Below are positions 53,957-64,000 of a stretch of DNA of 64,000 nt, one piece after another. Position numbers and translations under genes: made by a program. The notes beneath the pieces were generated by a model. That model was not told the origin of the DNA, did not search any database, and saw only the letters and a program-made list of their open reading frames with translations. This DNA comes from Candidula unifasciata (Eukaryota > Mollusca > Gastropoda > Stylommatophora > Geomitridae): assembly GCA_905116865.2 (NCBI GenBank), contig CAJHNH020000557.1, positions 648,822 to 712,821 of the forward strand, written 5' to 3'. Within the stretch, counting starts at the first letter, position 1. Every line of letters starts with the position of its first letter.

Positions 53957-54479
53957 CAAGAGTGTAAGGAAGATTCTTATAAAGGTATTACCTCACAAAG
54001 AACTACTTACCCTCATCAAAAAGAGAATACAGTTTCTGGCCAAATGTTACAGGGGGAAAGCTGAAGTACATCGTAACAATAGAACAGCTGGGGGGGGGGG
54101 GAGAGAGAGAACAAAAGCGAAGACAATAGACAATTTGGCACCATGGCATTGATGTTAATCAGTATCAAAAATGATTGAAATAACACGAGACAGAAGGATG
54201 TGGACATACATGACTACCAGCGAATTACAGCGTGGATTATATATAGACTGAGATTTCCATTAGAAAACATGTATACGATAAGTCCATGGTCAAAACGGAC
54301 AGAAGACAGTCAAGATAAACCTCTCTAGAACTGCATATTGAGCGATTAACACCGGGTGGCTAGAAGAGCCGCTATTCTTATCCCTCAGGTACAAATGCCA
54401 TAAACTGGTGCAACAAGATGGCAGCAGAGTTATACTGGAGCACACGAATGTTCCGGAGTAACTAAGGCAGTAGGGCTGA
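53957..54479. other. Anonymous DNA with poly(G)
   Basis: 12 G at 54090-54101 followed by GA units. No recognised feature. Confidence 0.45.
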
Positions 54480-54562
54480 GTTGGGTAGCCAAAAGAGCAC
54501 GAAGCAGAACCTGATATCTTCCCAGACTTCCCAGGATGTAGAAGAGAAAGTAAAAAAGTACT
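54480..54562 (+). mobile_element. LINE L1a 3'-terminal scrap
   Basis: GTAGCCAAAAGAGCACGAAG and CAGAACCTGATATCTTCCCA, then GTAGAAGAGAAAGTAAAAAAG-like sequence, align with the last 80 bp and tail of the copy at 20240-20320. Confidence 0.65.
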
Positions 54563-55119
54563 CTCTATTGCTTTGCAAGAGCATATAACTCTCCTTTTTG
54601 ACGAGAAATTTCCCTAGACTTGCAAGAGTTACCGGGAACTGCTGACACCGTGAGGAACTTAGATTCAAATATCTATCTTCCGAACCGTGAATCAAACCCG
54701 TTTCCCATAGGGCGCTAATCTGTCGACCCCGCTCCGGGACCTCGGTAGATTACCGGGCTTTCGGTGAATCGGCCAGGACACAAATCTGCCTCTACTTTGT
54801 GCAGGTCATACCTGATATCTTTCTGGGTACTTCTGATAGGATTAAGCCAGATTTCATCAGATTTGAAGGCTAAGAAGCAGACGGCAACAAAAGGCCCAAG
54901 ATCATGAAAAGGCGGGGGAAGGGTTCGGTGAACAAACGAACCAGAGAACAGACAAGTCAGGGGTTTTAGCAAGTAATTAATGCAAAGCTGGGATAAAGGG
55001 ATATCAACGACAAACTGGCAGACACACTTGTGTGTCACAGTTACTGTCAGTAACCAGAGGTTTTAAAAAAGTCGACGCGTTGAAGCTTTTGGCCAAAAGA
55101 TGCTAGTACCCAACTTCAG
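54563..55119. other. Anonymous DNA with a possible tRNA-like head
   Basis: Minus strand near 54770-54660 has GACAGATTAGCGCCC and AAACGGGTTTGATTCACGG, a weak A/B-box pair. The rest is unassigned; a 107-codon minus frame has no known motif. Confidence 0.4.
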
Positions 55120-55144
55120 CAGGTGACAGGTAATTTTATGATTA

Positions 55145-55315
55145 CTAAACCGGCTGCCTTTACTTCCCGTGATTTCTTTTCTTCAGGCCCCATTGAAGAC
55201 TCGATTGACCAGGGAGCTGCTTACATCAACTTTTCAAGACTAACCATATCGATCGAGGTTCGAACCCATTCAAGCAGGACACTGCGCTGTCGTAGCTACA
55301 GCTACTGTGGGTAAT
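55145..55315 (-). mobile_element. tRNA-derived SINE, family E, copy 2
   Basis: The minus strand has CTGTAGCTACGACAGCGCAG and the good B box AATGGGTTCGAACCTCG, then the tail AGCAGCTCCCTGGTCAATCG, as at 52855-53015 and 51755-51805. Confidence 0.75.
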
Positions 55316-55479
55316 TTACTCTGCTGGGTGGACACACCACGTCTGTCCTCTCCGCGCTGCTACCCGAAGTTTTGACTACTCCTGTGACTTTAAGAGTTGT
55401 TTCTGGAAAGGCAAACCAACAGGATAAATCATATATACCCTGTTCAACCTCGAAGCAACCATGAGAAGGCCGATAGACG
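55316..55479. other. Spacer
   Basis: Probably more LINE sequence, too decayed to call. Confidence 0.35.
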
Positions 55480-55748
55480 TGCCCAGAAGAGACACAATCA
55501 GTAATGGGGACAGAGGCGAAAGATTCAACACTGAACAAATTCTAAAGTACACACCTAGACAGCAAATCAAATGATTTGCCCACTTAAAGGGAATGTCTTG
55601 TGATGCCAGACCATACAAGGAGAGGGACGTAAAAAACAAGGCAGACCAAGAACATGACGGAAAGATAACATCCGAGAAACTCTACAAAAGCCCGATGTGT
55701 CTGTGGTCAGGGCGGCAAAAAGAGCCAGAAACAGAACCCTGGACACTA
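55480..55748 (+). mobile_element. LINE C-terminal remnant, family L1a copy 4
   Basis: The plus strand reads ERFNTEQILKYTPRQQIK, a stop (TGA where Trp is expected), FAHLKGMSCDARPYK, then, with frameshifts, RPRT-W-DNIRETL-like and AARKARNR-like sequence. It shows the segment upstream of that kept at 20079. The AAG tail is replaced directly by the 36-bp array. Confidence 0.87.
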
Positions 55749-55749
55749 G

Positions 55750-57088
55750 CAGTGGTGTGTGAGACATGGACAATGAGTGGACAGACAGCGGTGTGCGAGA
55801 CATGTACAGTGAGTTGACAAACAGCGTTGTATGAGATATGGACAATAAGTGGACAAACAGCGTTGTATGAGACATGGACAGTGAGTGGTCAGACAGCGGT
55901 GTGTGAGACATGGACAATGAGTGGGCAGACAGTGCTGTGTGAGACATGGACAGTGAGTGGTCAGAAAGCAGTGTGTGAGACATGGACAATGAGTGGGCAG
56001 ACAGTGGTGTGTGAGACATGGACAGTGAGTGGTCAGACAGTGCTGTGTGAGATATGGACAGTGAGTGGTCAGACAGTGGTGTGTGAGACATGGACAGTGA
56101 GTGGTCAGACAGTGGTGTGTGAGACATGGACAGTGAGTGGTCAGACAGTGGTGTGTGAGACATGGACAGTGTGTGGACAGACAGCGGTGTGTGAGACATG
56201 AACAATGAATGGACAGACAGTGGTGTGTGAGACATGGACAGTGAGTGGACAGACAGTGGTGTGTGAGACATGGACAGTGAGTGGGCAGACAGCGGTGTGT
56301 GAGACATGGACAGTGAGTGGGCAGACAGCGGTGTGTGAGACATGGACAGTGAGTGGACAGACAGCGGTGTGTGAGACATGGACAATGAGTGGGCAGAGAG
56401 CGGTGTGTGAGACATGGACAGTGAGTGGTCAGACAGTGGTGTGTGAGACATGGACAGTGAGTGGTCAGACAGTGGTGTGTGAGACATGGACAGTGAGTGG
56501 TCAGACAGTGGTGTGTGAGACATGGACAGTAAGTGGGCAGACAGCGGTGTGTGAGACATGGACAGTGAGTGGTCAGACAGCGGTGTGTGAGACATGGACA
56601 ATGAGTGGTCAGACAGCGGTGTGTGAGACATGGACAGTGAGTGGGCAGACAGCGGTGTGTGAGACATGAACAGTGAGTGGTCAGACAGTGGTGTGTGAGA
56701 CATGAACAATGAGTGGTCAGACAGCGGTGTGTGAGACATGGACAGTGAGTGGGCAGACAGCAGTGTGTGAGACATGGACAGTGAGTGGGCAGACAGCGGT
56801 GTGTGAAACAAGAACAGTGAGTGGACAGACAGCGGTGTGTGAGACATGAACAGTGAGTGGACAGACAGCGGTGTGTGAGACATGAACAGTGAGTGGACAG
56901 ACAGCGGTATGTGAAACATGAACAGTGAGTGGACAGACAGCGGTGTATGAGACATGAACAATGAGTGGTCAGACAGCGGTGTGTGAGACATGGACAATGA
57001 GTGGTCAGAAAGTGGTGTGTGAGACATGGACAGTGAGTGGGCAGACAGCGGTGTGTGAGACATGGACAATGAGTGGACAGACAGAGAA
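55750..57088. repeat. 36-bp minisatellite, about 37 copies
   Basis: The unit is GTGTGTGAGACATGGACAGT plus GAGTGGTCAGACAGCG, with TGG/GGG/TGGACA and CAG/CAA variants. Frames on both strands (CETWTVSGQTAV and SLSMSHTPLSDH types) are 12-codon repeats without supporting features. Confidence 0.97.
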
Positions 57089-57545
57089 ACATCTACTGTC
57101 AGCGGCGATGTGATTGTCCAGAAGAAGGCAGCCAAGATCTTGAGGTGTTGGTACAAGTGAGATAATCATCCTTGAGACAGAGGGAAGTCAGACACTGATT
57201 AGGGAAATGAGAAATCGCCAATCGGTGCCTTTTGGACACGCTATAGAAGGGTTGGATTCTAGAAGTTGGTAACGACTGACAAGATGTGTGTAACGACAGC
57301 AAGGCGAATGCTCAGAGATAAATACCAGGACGACTTGGCCATATAGATGGGGAGAGATAAGAACACTTACCTGATCCGTGATTCTGGTGACCGTTTGGGA
57401 TTGCCAATCATGCCACCTTATCGACACAGCACATGATGATGATGATGAACTTGTAGACCTGTGCAGATAAGGACTTGTGTACTGACCAAGGTCAAGTTAG
57501 TTCTTCGATCAGTTTGTGGACTTTTTAAAGAACAGTATGAACTTT
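57089..57545. other. Anonymous DNA
   Basis: Short GAT run at 57433-57446. No recognised feature. Confidence 0.4.
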
Positions 57546-57645
57546 TTTGTGCGACTCCGTAGCATAGAGGTTAGTGAACGCGGTCAACAATAATATGATC
57601 CTAGAGATCTGGGGTTAGTTCCCCGCGGTGCGTGGTTAAAAAAAA
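57546..57645 (+). mobile_element. tRNA-derived SINE-like head, family D, copy 2
   Basis: TCCGTAGCATAGAGGTTAGT is A-box-like; GAACGCGGTCAACAATAATA and TGATCCTAGAG follow; GGGGTTAGTTCCCCGCGG is at the B-box position. It ends in ten A at about 57638-57648. Matches 28203-28267. Confidence 0.75.
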
Positions 57646-57648
57646 AAT

Positions 57649-58019
57649 AGGACAATCTCGTGGCTGCATACAATGGTATGAGAGTTGGACCTGTGAAAGA
57701 GACTCGGTAAGATATCAGTGGTACACTTAGCCAACCTTCCTTATGAAGTGGGCACATTATTCTATGAAAGCTGTTGACACTAGACTTTGTAGTTGTTAAG
57801 TTAGATTGTCTTCTGGACTGTATCTGTACATTTGTTTTCAACTTTGTTATTGTTGTTGTTGTTAGTATTACTATGTAACGTAAGGATTCAGTGAGTAACG
57901 ACTGGCGTTGACTATCACATCCTCCCATACCCCTCAATCTCCGTGTCATGACAAACAGTTGTAAGAATATTCCCTTCTTGTTTTCCTCTGTCTTTCCATA
58001 GGTCAGACTATATCTGAGG
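57649..58019. other. Anonymous DNA
   Basis: Short TTG run at 57848-57862. No recognised feature. Confidence 0.4.
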
Positions 58020-58236
58020 CACCAGAGAACATAATCATCCGCACAAACAGACAATATGATCACGCGCACAAACACGTCAGACAATATGATCACACAAACA
58101 AACACGTAAGGACAACATGATCTCACTCACAAAAACGTAAGACAATATGATCACACGTACAAACGCAGACCGTACAAGATCACATGCTAAAACACGGGAC
58201 AACATAATTATGTACACAGAGACACATAAACAAATG
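58020..58236. repeat. Degenerate repeat of about 30 bp, 6-7 copies
   Basis: GACAATATGATCACAC and ACAAACACGTAAG-like words recur every 26-34 bases. Confidence 0.8.
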
Positions 58237-58389
58237 AGGGCGCCATGTTTCGGATAGCGGAAGCGGCTGCAGAACATTTCCTCAACAAAGGTCAAACAAT
58301 CTGTGCTCACAATGTGCGACCACTGTGTGTCCTTGAACCTGTCAGGCGTGTGAGTACGTCAGGTCAGCTAGCCCCAGGAGTTGTATGGA
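58237..58389. other. Spacer
   Basis: No recognised feature. Confidence 0.4.
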
Positions 58390-59476
58390 GTCTGTCTGTC
58401 TATCTGTCTGTCTACCAATCTCTCTATCTCTCAGTCTGTCTGTCTGTCTACCAATCTCTCTATCTCTCAGTCTGTCTGTCTGTCTGCCAATCTCTCTATC
58501 TCTCAGTCTGTCTGTCTGTCTGCCAATCTCTCTATCTCTCAGTTTGTCTGTCTGTCTACCAATCTCTCTATCTCTCAGTCTGTCTGTCTGTCTACCAATC
58601 TCTCTATCTCTCAGTCTGTCTGTCTGTCTACCAATCTCTCTATCTCTCAGTCTGTCTGTCTGTCTACCAATCTCTCTATCTCTCAGTCTGTCTGTCTGTC
58701 TACCAATCTCTCTATCTCTCAGTCTGTCTGTCTGTCTACCAATCTCTCTATCTCTCAGTCTGTCTGTCTGTCTACCAATCTCTCTATCTCTCAGTCTGTC
58801 TGTCTGTCTACCAATCTCTCTATCTCTCAGTCTGTCTGTCTGTCTACCAATCTCTCTATCTCTCAGTCTGTCTGTCTGTCTACCAATCTCTCTATCTCTC
58901 AGTCTGTCTGTCTGTCTACCAATCTCTCTATCTCTCAGTCTGTCTGTCTGTCTAGCAATCTCTCTATCTCTCAGTCTGTCTGTCTGTCTAGCAATCTCTC
59001 TATCTCTCAGTCTGTCTGTCTGTCTAGCAATCTATCTATCTCTCAGTCTGTCTGTCTGTCTACCAATCTATCTATCTCTCAGTCTGTCTGTCTGTCTACC
59101 AATCTATCTATCTCTCAGTCTGTCTGTCTGTCTACCAATCTATCTATCTCTCAGTCTGTCTGTCTGTCTACCAATCTATCTATCTCTCAGTGTGTCTGTC
59201 TGTCTACCAATCTATCTATCTCTCAGTGTGTCTGTCTGTCTACCAATCTATCTATCTCTCAGTCTGTCTGTTTGTCTACCAATCTATCTATCTCTCAGTC
59301 TGTCTGTCTACCAATCTACCTATCTCTCTGTCTGTCTGTCTGTCTACCAATCTATCTATCTCTCTGTCTGTCTGTCTACCAATCTATCTCTCTGTCTGTC
59401 GACCAATCTATCTATCTCTCTGTCTGTCTGTTGACCAATCTATCTATCTCTTTGTCTGTCTGTCGACCAATCAATG
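58390..59476. repeat. 36-bp minisatellite, about 30 copies
   Basis: The unit is CTCTCTATCTCTCAGTCTGT plus CTGTCTGTCTACCAAT. Runs of consecutive units share variants (GCCAAT early, AGCAAT mid, CTATCTATC late), and spacing decays near the right end, where units shorten before the TATC tract. Confidence 0.97.
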
Positions 59477-60120
<644 letters not shown>

Positions 60121-60142
60121 AATGTATCAATGTATCAATGTA

Positions 60143-60217
<75 letters not shown>

Positions 60218-60250
60218 GCCTGTCTGTCTGTCTGTCTGCCTACCTGCCTG
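60121..60250. repeat. AATGTATC triplet and TGTC microsatellite
   Basis: Three 8-bp AATGTATC units at 60121-60144, then about 22 TGTC units with CC interruptions near 60219 and 60239. Confidence 0.96.
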
Positions 60251-60256
60251 TCTGAC

Positions 60257-60430
60257 ATAGCAAACGCCTAAACATATTGCACATCCCTAAACCTAGAAGA
60301 GACTTGTACAAAACAAGCTTAGCGTACTCTGCAGCTCATCTGTGGAACCAACTTCCACAAATTTTAAGGCTGTTCAATCTTTGCATGGCTATGACCATAT
60401 TCCTTTTAATTTGTGTCGAACAGACTCCAT
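60257..60430 (+). mobile_element. LINE C-terminus remnant (CR1/Jockey-like)
   Basis: The plus frame reads SKRLNILHIPKPRRDLYKTS, LAYSAAHLWNQLPQILRLFN and then drifts. IPKPRxxLYKxSxxYSxAxLWNxLP is the conserved end of many CR1/Jockey-type LINE proteins. It is squeezed between the TGTC tract and the 21-bp array. Confidence 0.88.
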
Positions 60431-60437
60431 TGCTTTT

Positions 60438-61297
60438 TATTATAGAGCCTAGATATTCTATTATAGAGCCTAGATATTCTATTATAGAGCCTAGATATTC
60501 TATTATAGAGCCTAGATATTCTATTATAGAGCCGAGATTTTCTATTATAGAGCCGAGATATTCTATTATAGAGCCTAGATATTCTATTATAGAGCGGAGA
60601 TTCTATTATAGAGCCTAGATATTCTATTCTAGAGCCGAGATATTCTATTATAGAGCCTAGATATTCTATTATAAAGCCTAGATATTCTATTATAGAGCCT
60701 AGATATTCTATTATAGAGCCGAGATATTCTATTATAGAGCCGAGATATTCTATTATAGAGCCTAGATATTCTATTATAGAGCCTAGATATTCTATTATAG
60801 AGCCTAGATATTCTATTTTGAGCCTAGATATTCTATTATAGAGCCGAGATATTCTATTATAGAGCCTAGATATTCTATTATAGAGCCTAGATATTCTATT
60901 ATAGAGCCGAGATATTCTATTATAGAGCCTAGATATTCTATTATAGAGCCTAGATATTCTATTGTAGAGCCTAGATATTCTATTATAGAGCATAGATATT
61001 CTATTATACAGCCGAGATATTCTATTATAGAGCCTAGATATTCGATTATAGAGTCTAGATATTCTATTATAGAGCCTAGATATTATATTATAGAGCCTAG
61101 ATATTCTATTATAGAGCCTAGATATTCTATTATAGAGCTTAGATATTCTGTTATAGAACCGAGATATTCTATTTTAGAGCCGAGATATTCTATTATAGAG
61201 CATAGATATTCTATTATAGAGCCGAGATATTCTATTATAGAGCCGAGATATTCTATTATAGAGCCTAGATATTCTATTATAGAGCCTAGATATTCTA
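60438..61297. repeat. 21-bp AT-rich minisatellite, about 41 copies
   Basis: The unit is TATTCTATTATAGAGCCTAG plus A, with CCTAGA and CCGAGA subtypes and single-base variants. A few units lack 3 bases. A 195-codon minus frame (YNRISRL and IEYLGSI types) is a translation of it. Confidence 0.97.
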
Positions 61298-61460
61298 TGT
61301 TTGCGATCCCTGTGTGTCCGTCAGTGTGTAATATATAATTCAGTTACGTACTTTCTGGGGTTAGGTAACTACATGTTTGTGCCACGCACTTCTTTCTAAA
61401 TCTCTCCTCCTCCCTCTCTCATTCTCCCTTGCACTCTTTCTTTCTCCCTTCTCAACGCCT
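61298..61460. other. Spacer
   Basis: No recognised feature; pyrimidine-rich towards the right. Confidence 0.4.
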
Positions 61461-61462
61461 GT

Positions 61463-61464
61463 CT

Positions 61465-61530
<66 letters not shown>

Positions 61531-61575
61531 TTCTCTCGCGTTCTCTCTTTCATTTCCCCCTCTCTTTATCTCTTT
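61463..61575. repeat. CT microsatellite
   Basis: CT run with TT and CG interruptions. Confidence 0.95.
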
Positions 61576-61825
61576 CTCTGCTCTATTTTTGTAAGTGTGG
61601 TCTTTCTCCTCCTCCATTTACTCTTCTGTCATGCTTTCATTGTGATGTGTCTTTCTTTCTGCGCAGCATTCTGTTATCTTGTGTGTTTGTGTCTGCAATG
61701 TGTTTATTGAGTCTGTCATACGTGCACCAAGTGTACTACAACCACCACTGTCACAACCATTACAACTACTAGAGCTGCTGTTACCGCTAATGCTGCTGCT
61801 GTCGCTACTACTACTGCGTTGACAA
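61576..61825. other. Anonymous DNA
   Basis: Pyrimidine-rich, with CTACTA words appearing from 61735. Confidence 0.45.
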
Positions 61826-62340
<515 letters not shown>

Positions 62341-63090
62341 TGACCTATTACTACTAATTCTATAACTAGTCGTCTATTGCTGCTGCTGAGGGTGTTGCTA
62401 CTGCGACTCTGGTACTATTACTACTGAGCTGCCTGTCGACGAGCAGCAACTCGGCGTAAACAGACACACTGGATAACAAAAAGAATATGAAAATGAAGTT
62501 ATTGTTTCAGTTTTACGTAACCAAATTGGAAGCGGCCTACGTGGAGAGCCCATCTGTTGATACAATTCGCGACCTGTCATGATTTCTGCAGATGTACATG
62601 CACGTGGTGGCAAGGACGAGTTCCGGTCCGGTTTGAAGTTTAGAGGTTGGCAGGCTGCAAGAAATAATAAAATGACGTCATTGGTTTTTGCGTCCGATTT
62701 ATTGTTTGCGAGGCGAGAGATGTTCTTGCGGCTTCTAGAGCATTTGTTTCTCTTGTTCTTTTGATGCTTGCTGGCCCTGGGGAAGCAACCGGTGGGAGGA
62801 ACAAACCACTAAAGTGTATGGGTCATGATGGTTTCCTGGCTGTAGCTGGTGTCGTCATAGATTGGATAAAGGGGTTGTTATGTTTGCCAGTCTCCACATC
62901 AACTGGGTGGTTTCAATTTTGTGACCGGGGAGGGAGGAGGTAACAGGGAGGGAGTTGGGGAGTTCATGGAAGGAGAGGCGCAAGGCAAAAGAAATGTCGG
63001 TGGAAAGGAAATAATATAATCTGTAGGGAAGGGGGAGAGGGGGGGGGGGGTTGAACAAGCATGCGGGTGGGGCTCATCACTGGGTTCAAA
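62341..63090. other. Anonymous DNA, about 750 bp
   Basis: G-rich run within 63030-63052. Frames of 60-78 codons have no recognised motif. Confidence 0.45.
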
Positions 63091-63430
63091 GTTTAAACAA
63101 CGGATCAACATCATGGCACATGGGTAGTAACCCATAAGTGCTCCATTCTACTTCTAACTCAAGTCTGAATCCGAAGAAGCTCAGCACAGTGCAAAGACTC
63201 TGTAGCACCGGCGAGGATCCTGAAATACTTTGGGTAGATTTTTAATTCAAAATTTTGCTAAGGGATTTTTACATGCGCAACAATGTCCACGGTTGTCCGA
63301 TGTCACTACCCAGAGACCAGGGGGAATTACTGCAAGTCCTAGTCCACGTGAAAAATCCCAGGCCTTACCAGGGATTGAACCCGGAACTCCAGCACTCGAG
63401 GCGGACACCATGCCTCGAGACCACGCAGCC
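63091..63430 (-). mobile_element. tRNA-derived SINE, family A, best copy
   Basis: The minus strand opens GGCTGCGTGGTCTCGAGGCA, continues TGGTGTCCGCCTCGAGTGCT and has the B box TTCCGGGTTCAATCCCTGG: a clear tRNA-like head with plausible A box. The body matches 45917-46265 and 17209-17397. A 17-C run follows at 63429-63445, at the 5' end of the element. Confidence 0.92.
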
Positions 63431-64000
63431 CCCCCCCCCCCCCCCACTTTACTCCACTCAACAGTGCGGTAAAAGATGAAGGCTTTCAAGAGACGGGGAG
63501 AAGCAAATGTGGGGGAAAAAAAGGGGGGGGGGGAGGTTGAGGTAGAGTTAGGATATGGAGACAAGTAACAGAGTGACTGATAGTGAGCGATCAAGTGGGT
63601 GGATGGATGAATAGTGGAGTTAGTGTTTGGGTTGACGGGAGAGTGATCGAGTGAGTGTTGGAATTGAGCGAATGGGTGATTAAATGAGCAAGTGAGTGTT
63701 TGTGTTGATGGAAGTGGGAGCGAGTGAGTGTTGTGGGTCGGGTGTGAGTTGAGTAAGTGAGTAAGTGAGCGAGCGAGCGAATGACAGGTAAAATACGAAT
63801 AAATGAAGGCGTAGGCGATAGGGAGAAAGTTTGAAAGTTTAGCTCCCTCCTCTCCCACTCTTCAACCACGTGTAGAAGGTTTCATTCAAGCATTTGCTTA
63901 CAATTTCATAATATTTTTTTACCGAGGGTTCGACATATTATTGTTTTATTATTATTGTTATCATCATCATCATCATCAACATCATCATTATTAAATAAAT
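63431..64000. repeat. Homopolymers and GAGT-rich low complexity
   Basis: C run, then G runs near 63523-63532. 63560-63790 is rich in GAGTGA/GTGAGTG words, an old degenerate repeat. 63840-63950 is unassigned. ATC/TTA trinucleotides lie at 63945-63992. Confidence 0.8.

Noticed and set aside
55567..57156. 529- and 448-codon minus frames reading SMSHTPLSDHSL and CPCLTHRCLTTH repeats
   Set aside because: The 36-bp array is open in several frames at once and is flanked by a LINE remnant, not exons.
63360..63430. Possible functional tRNA gene on the minus strand
   Set aside because: Good A and B boxes, but no paired acceptor stem, and the sequence continues into a body shared with two other copies, so it is a SINE head.

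Overview
This window looks like intergenic or intronic DNA from a large, repeat-rich animal genome, most probably a gastropod mollusc. The organism call is an inference. It rests on degenerate LINE reverse-transcriptase C-termini of types I associate with mollusc genomes, on several tRNA-derived SINE-like families, on a dispersed family with a TGTCGTAA core that resembles a widespread lophotrochozoan SINE domain, and on an extreme load of micro- and minisatellites. There are no bacterial operons, ribosomal RNA genes, credible tRNA genes, CRISPR arrays or viral sequence. I found no host protein-coding gene I can support. Almost every long reading frame here is a translation of a tandem array that is open in several frames or on both strands; the exceptions are short transposon remnants.

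Layout. 1-3.7 kb: a 55-bp array, a GAA/AAG tract of about 1 kb, a copy of dispersed family X, a 20-bp array and a GAAA tract. 4-9.8 kb: mostly anonymous DNA with an inverted-repeat family (Y), two copies of a tRNA-like SINE (family C) and a 108-bp array. 10-13.1 kb: 33-bp and 31-bp minisatellites. 13.1-18.8 kb: SINE and LINE remnants and a second copy of X. 19-21.9 kb: a 21-bp array abutting a LINE remnant, then poly(G), purine-rich DNA and a 44-bp array. 24-27.2 kb: CA/TA/TG and GA tracts, CTG/CTA repeats, a 15-bp array and a 21-bp Thr-rich array. 27.7-35.6 kb: SINE heads, a 65-bp array, a LINE RNase H remnant, hAT-like ends, more LINE/SINE copies and a 61-bp array. 38.6-42.6 kb: a 34-bp minisatellite with a 541-bp higher-order repeat, then about 1.9 kb of imperfect trinucleotide repeats. 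42.9-50.7 kb: two low-repeat anonymous segments sharing a 24-mer, five LINE remnants and SINEs. 50.9-57.1 kb: CA/CT/TA tracts, a perfect 70-bp duplication, a 33/36-bp array, SINEs, and a LINE remnant joined to a 36-bp array. 58-62.3 kb: a 36-bp array running into 161 perfect TATC units, TGTC repeats, a LINE C-terminus, a 21-bp AT-rich array and CTA repeats. 62.3-64 kb: anonymous DNA and a full-length SINE.

The recurring theme is that tandem arrays start or end at the edges of retroelement remnants. Arrays often have higher-order structure, and one LINE family shares an AAG-type 3' tail with a non-coding dispersed family. All relationships were found by eye within the window; no alignment or database search was run.
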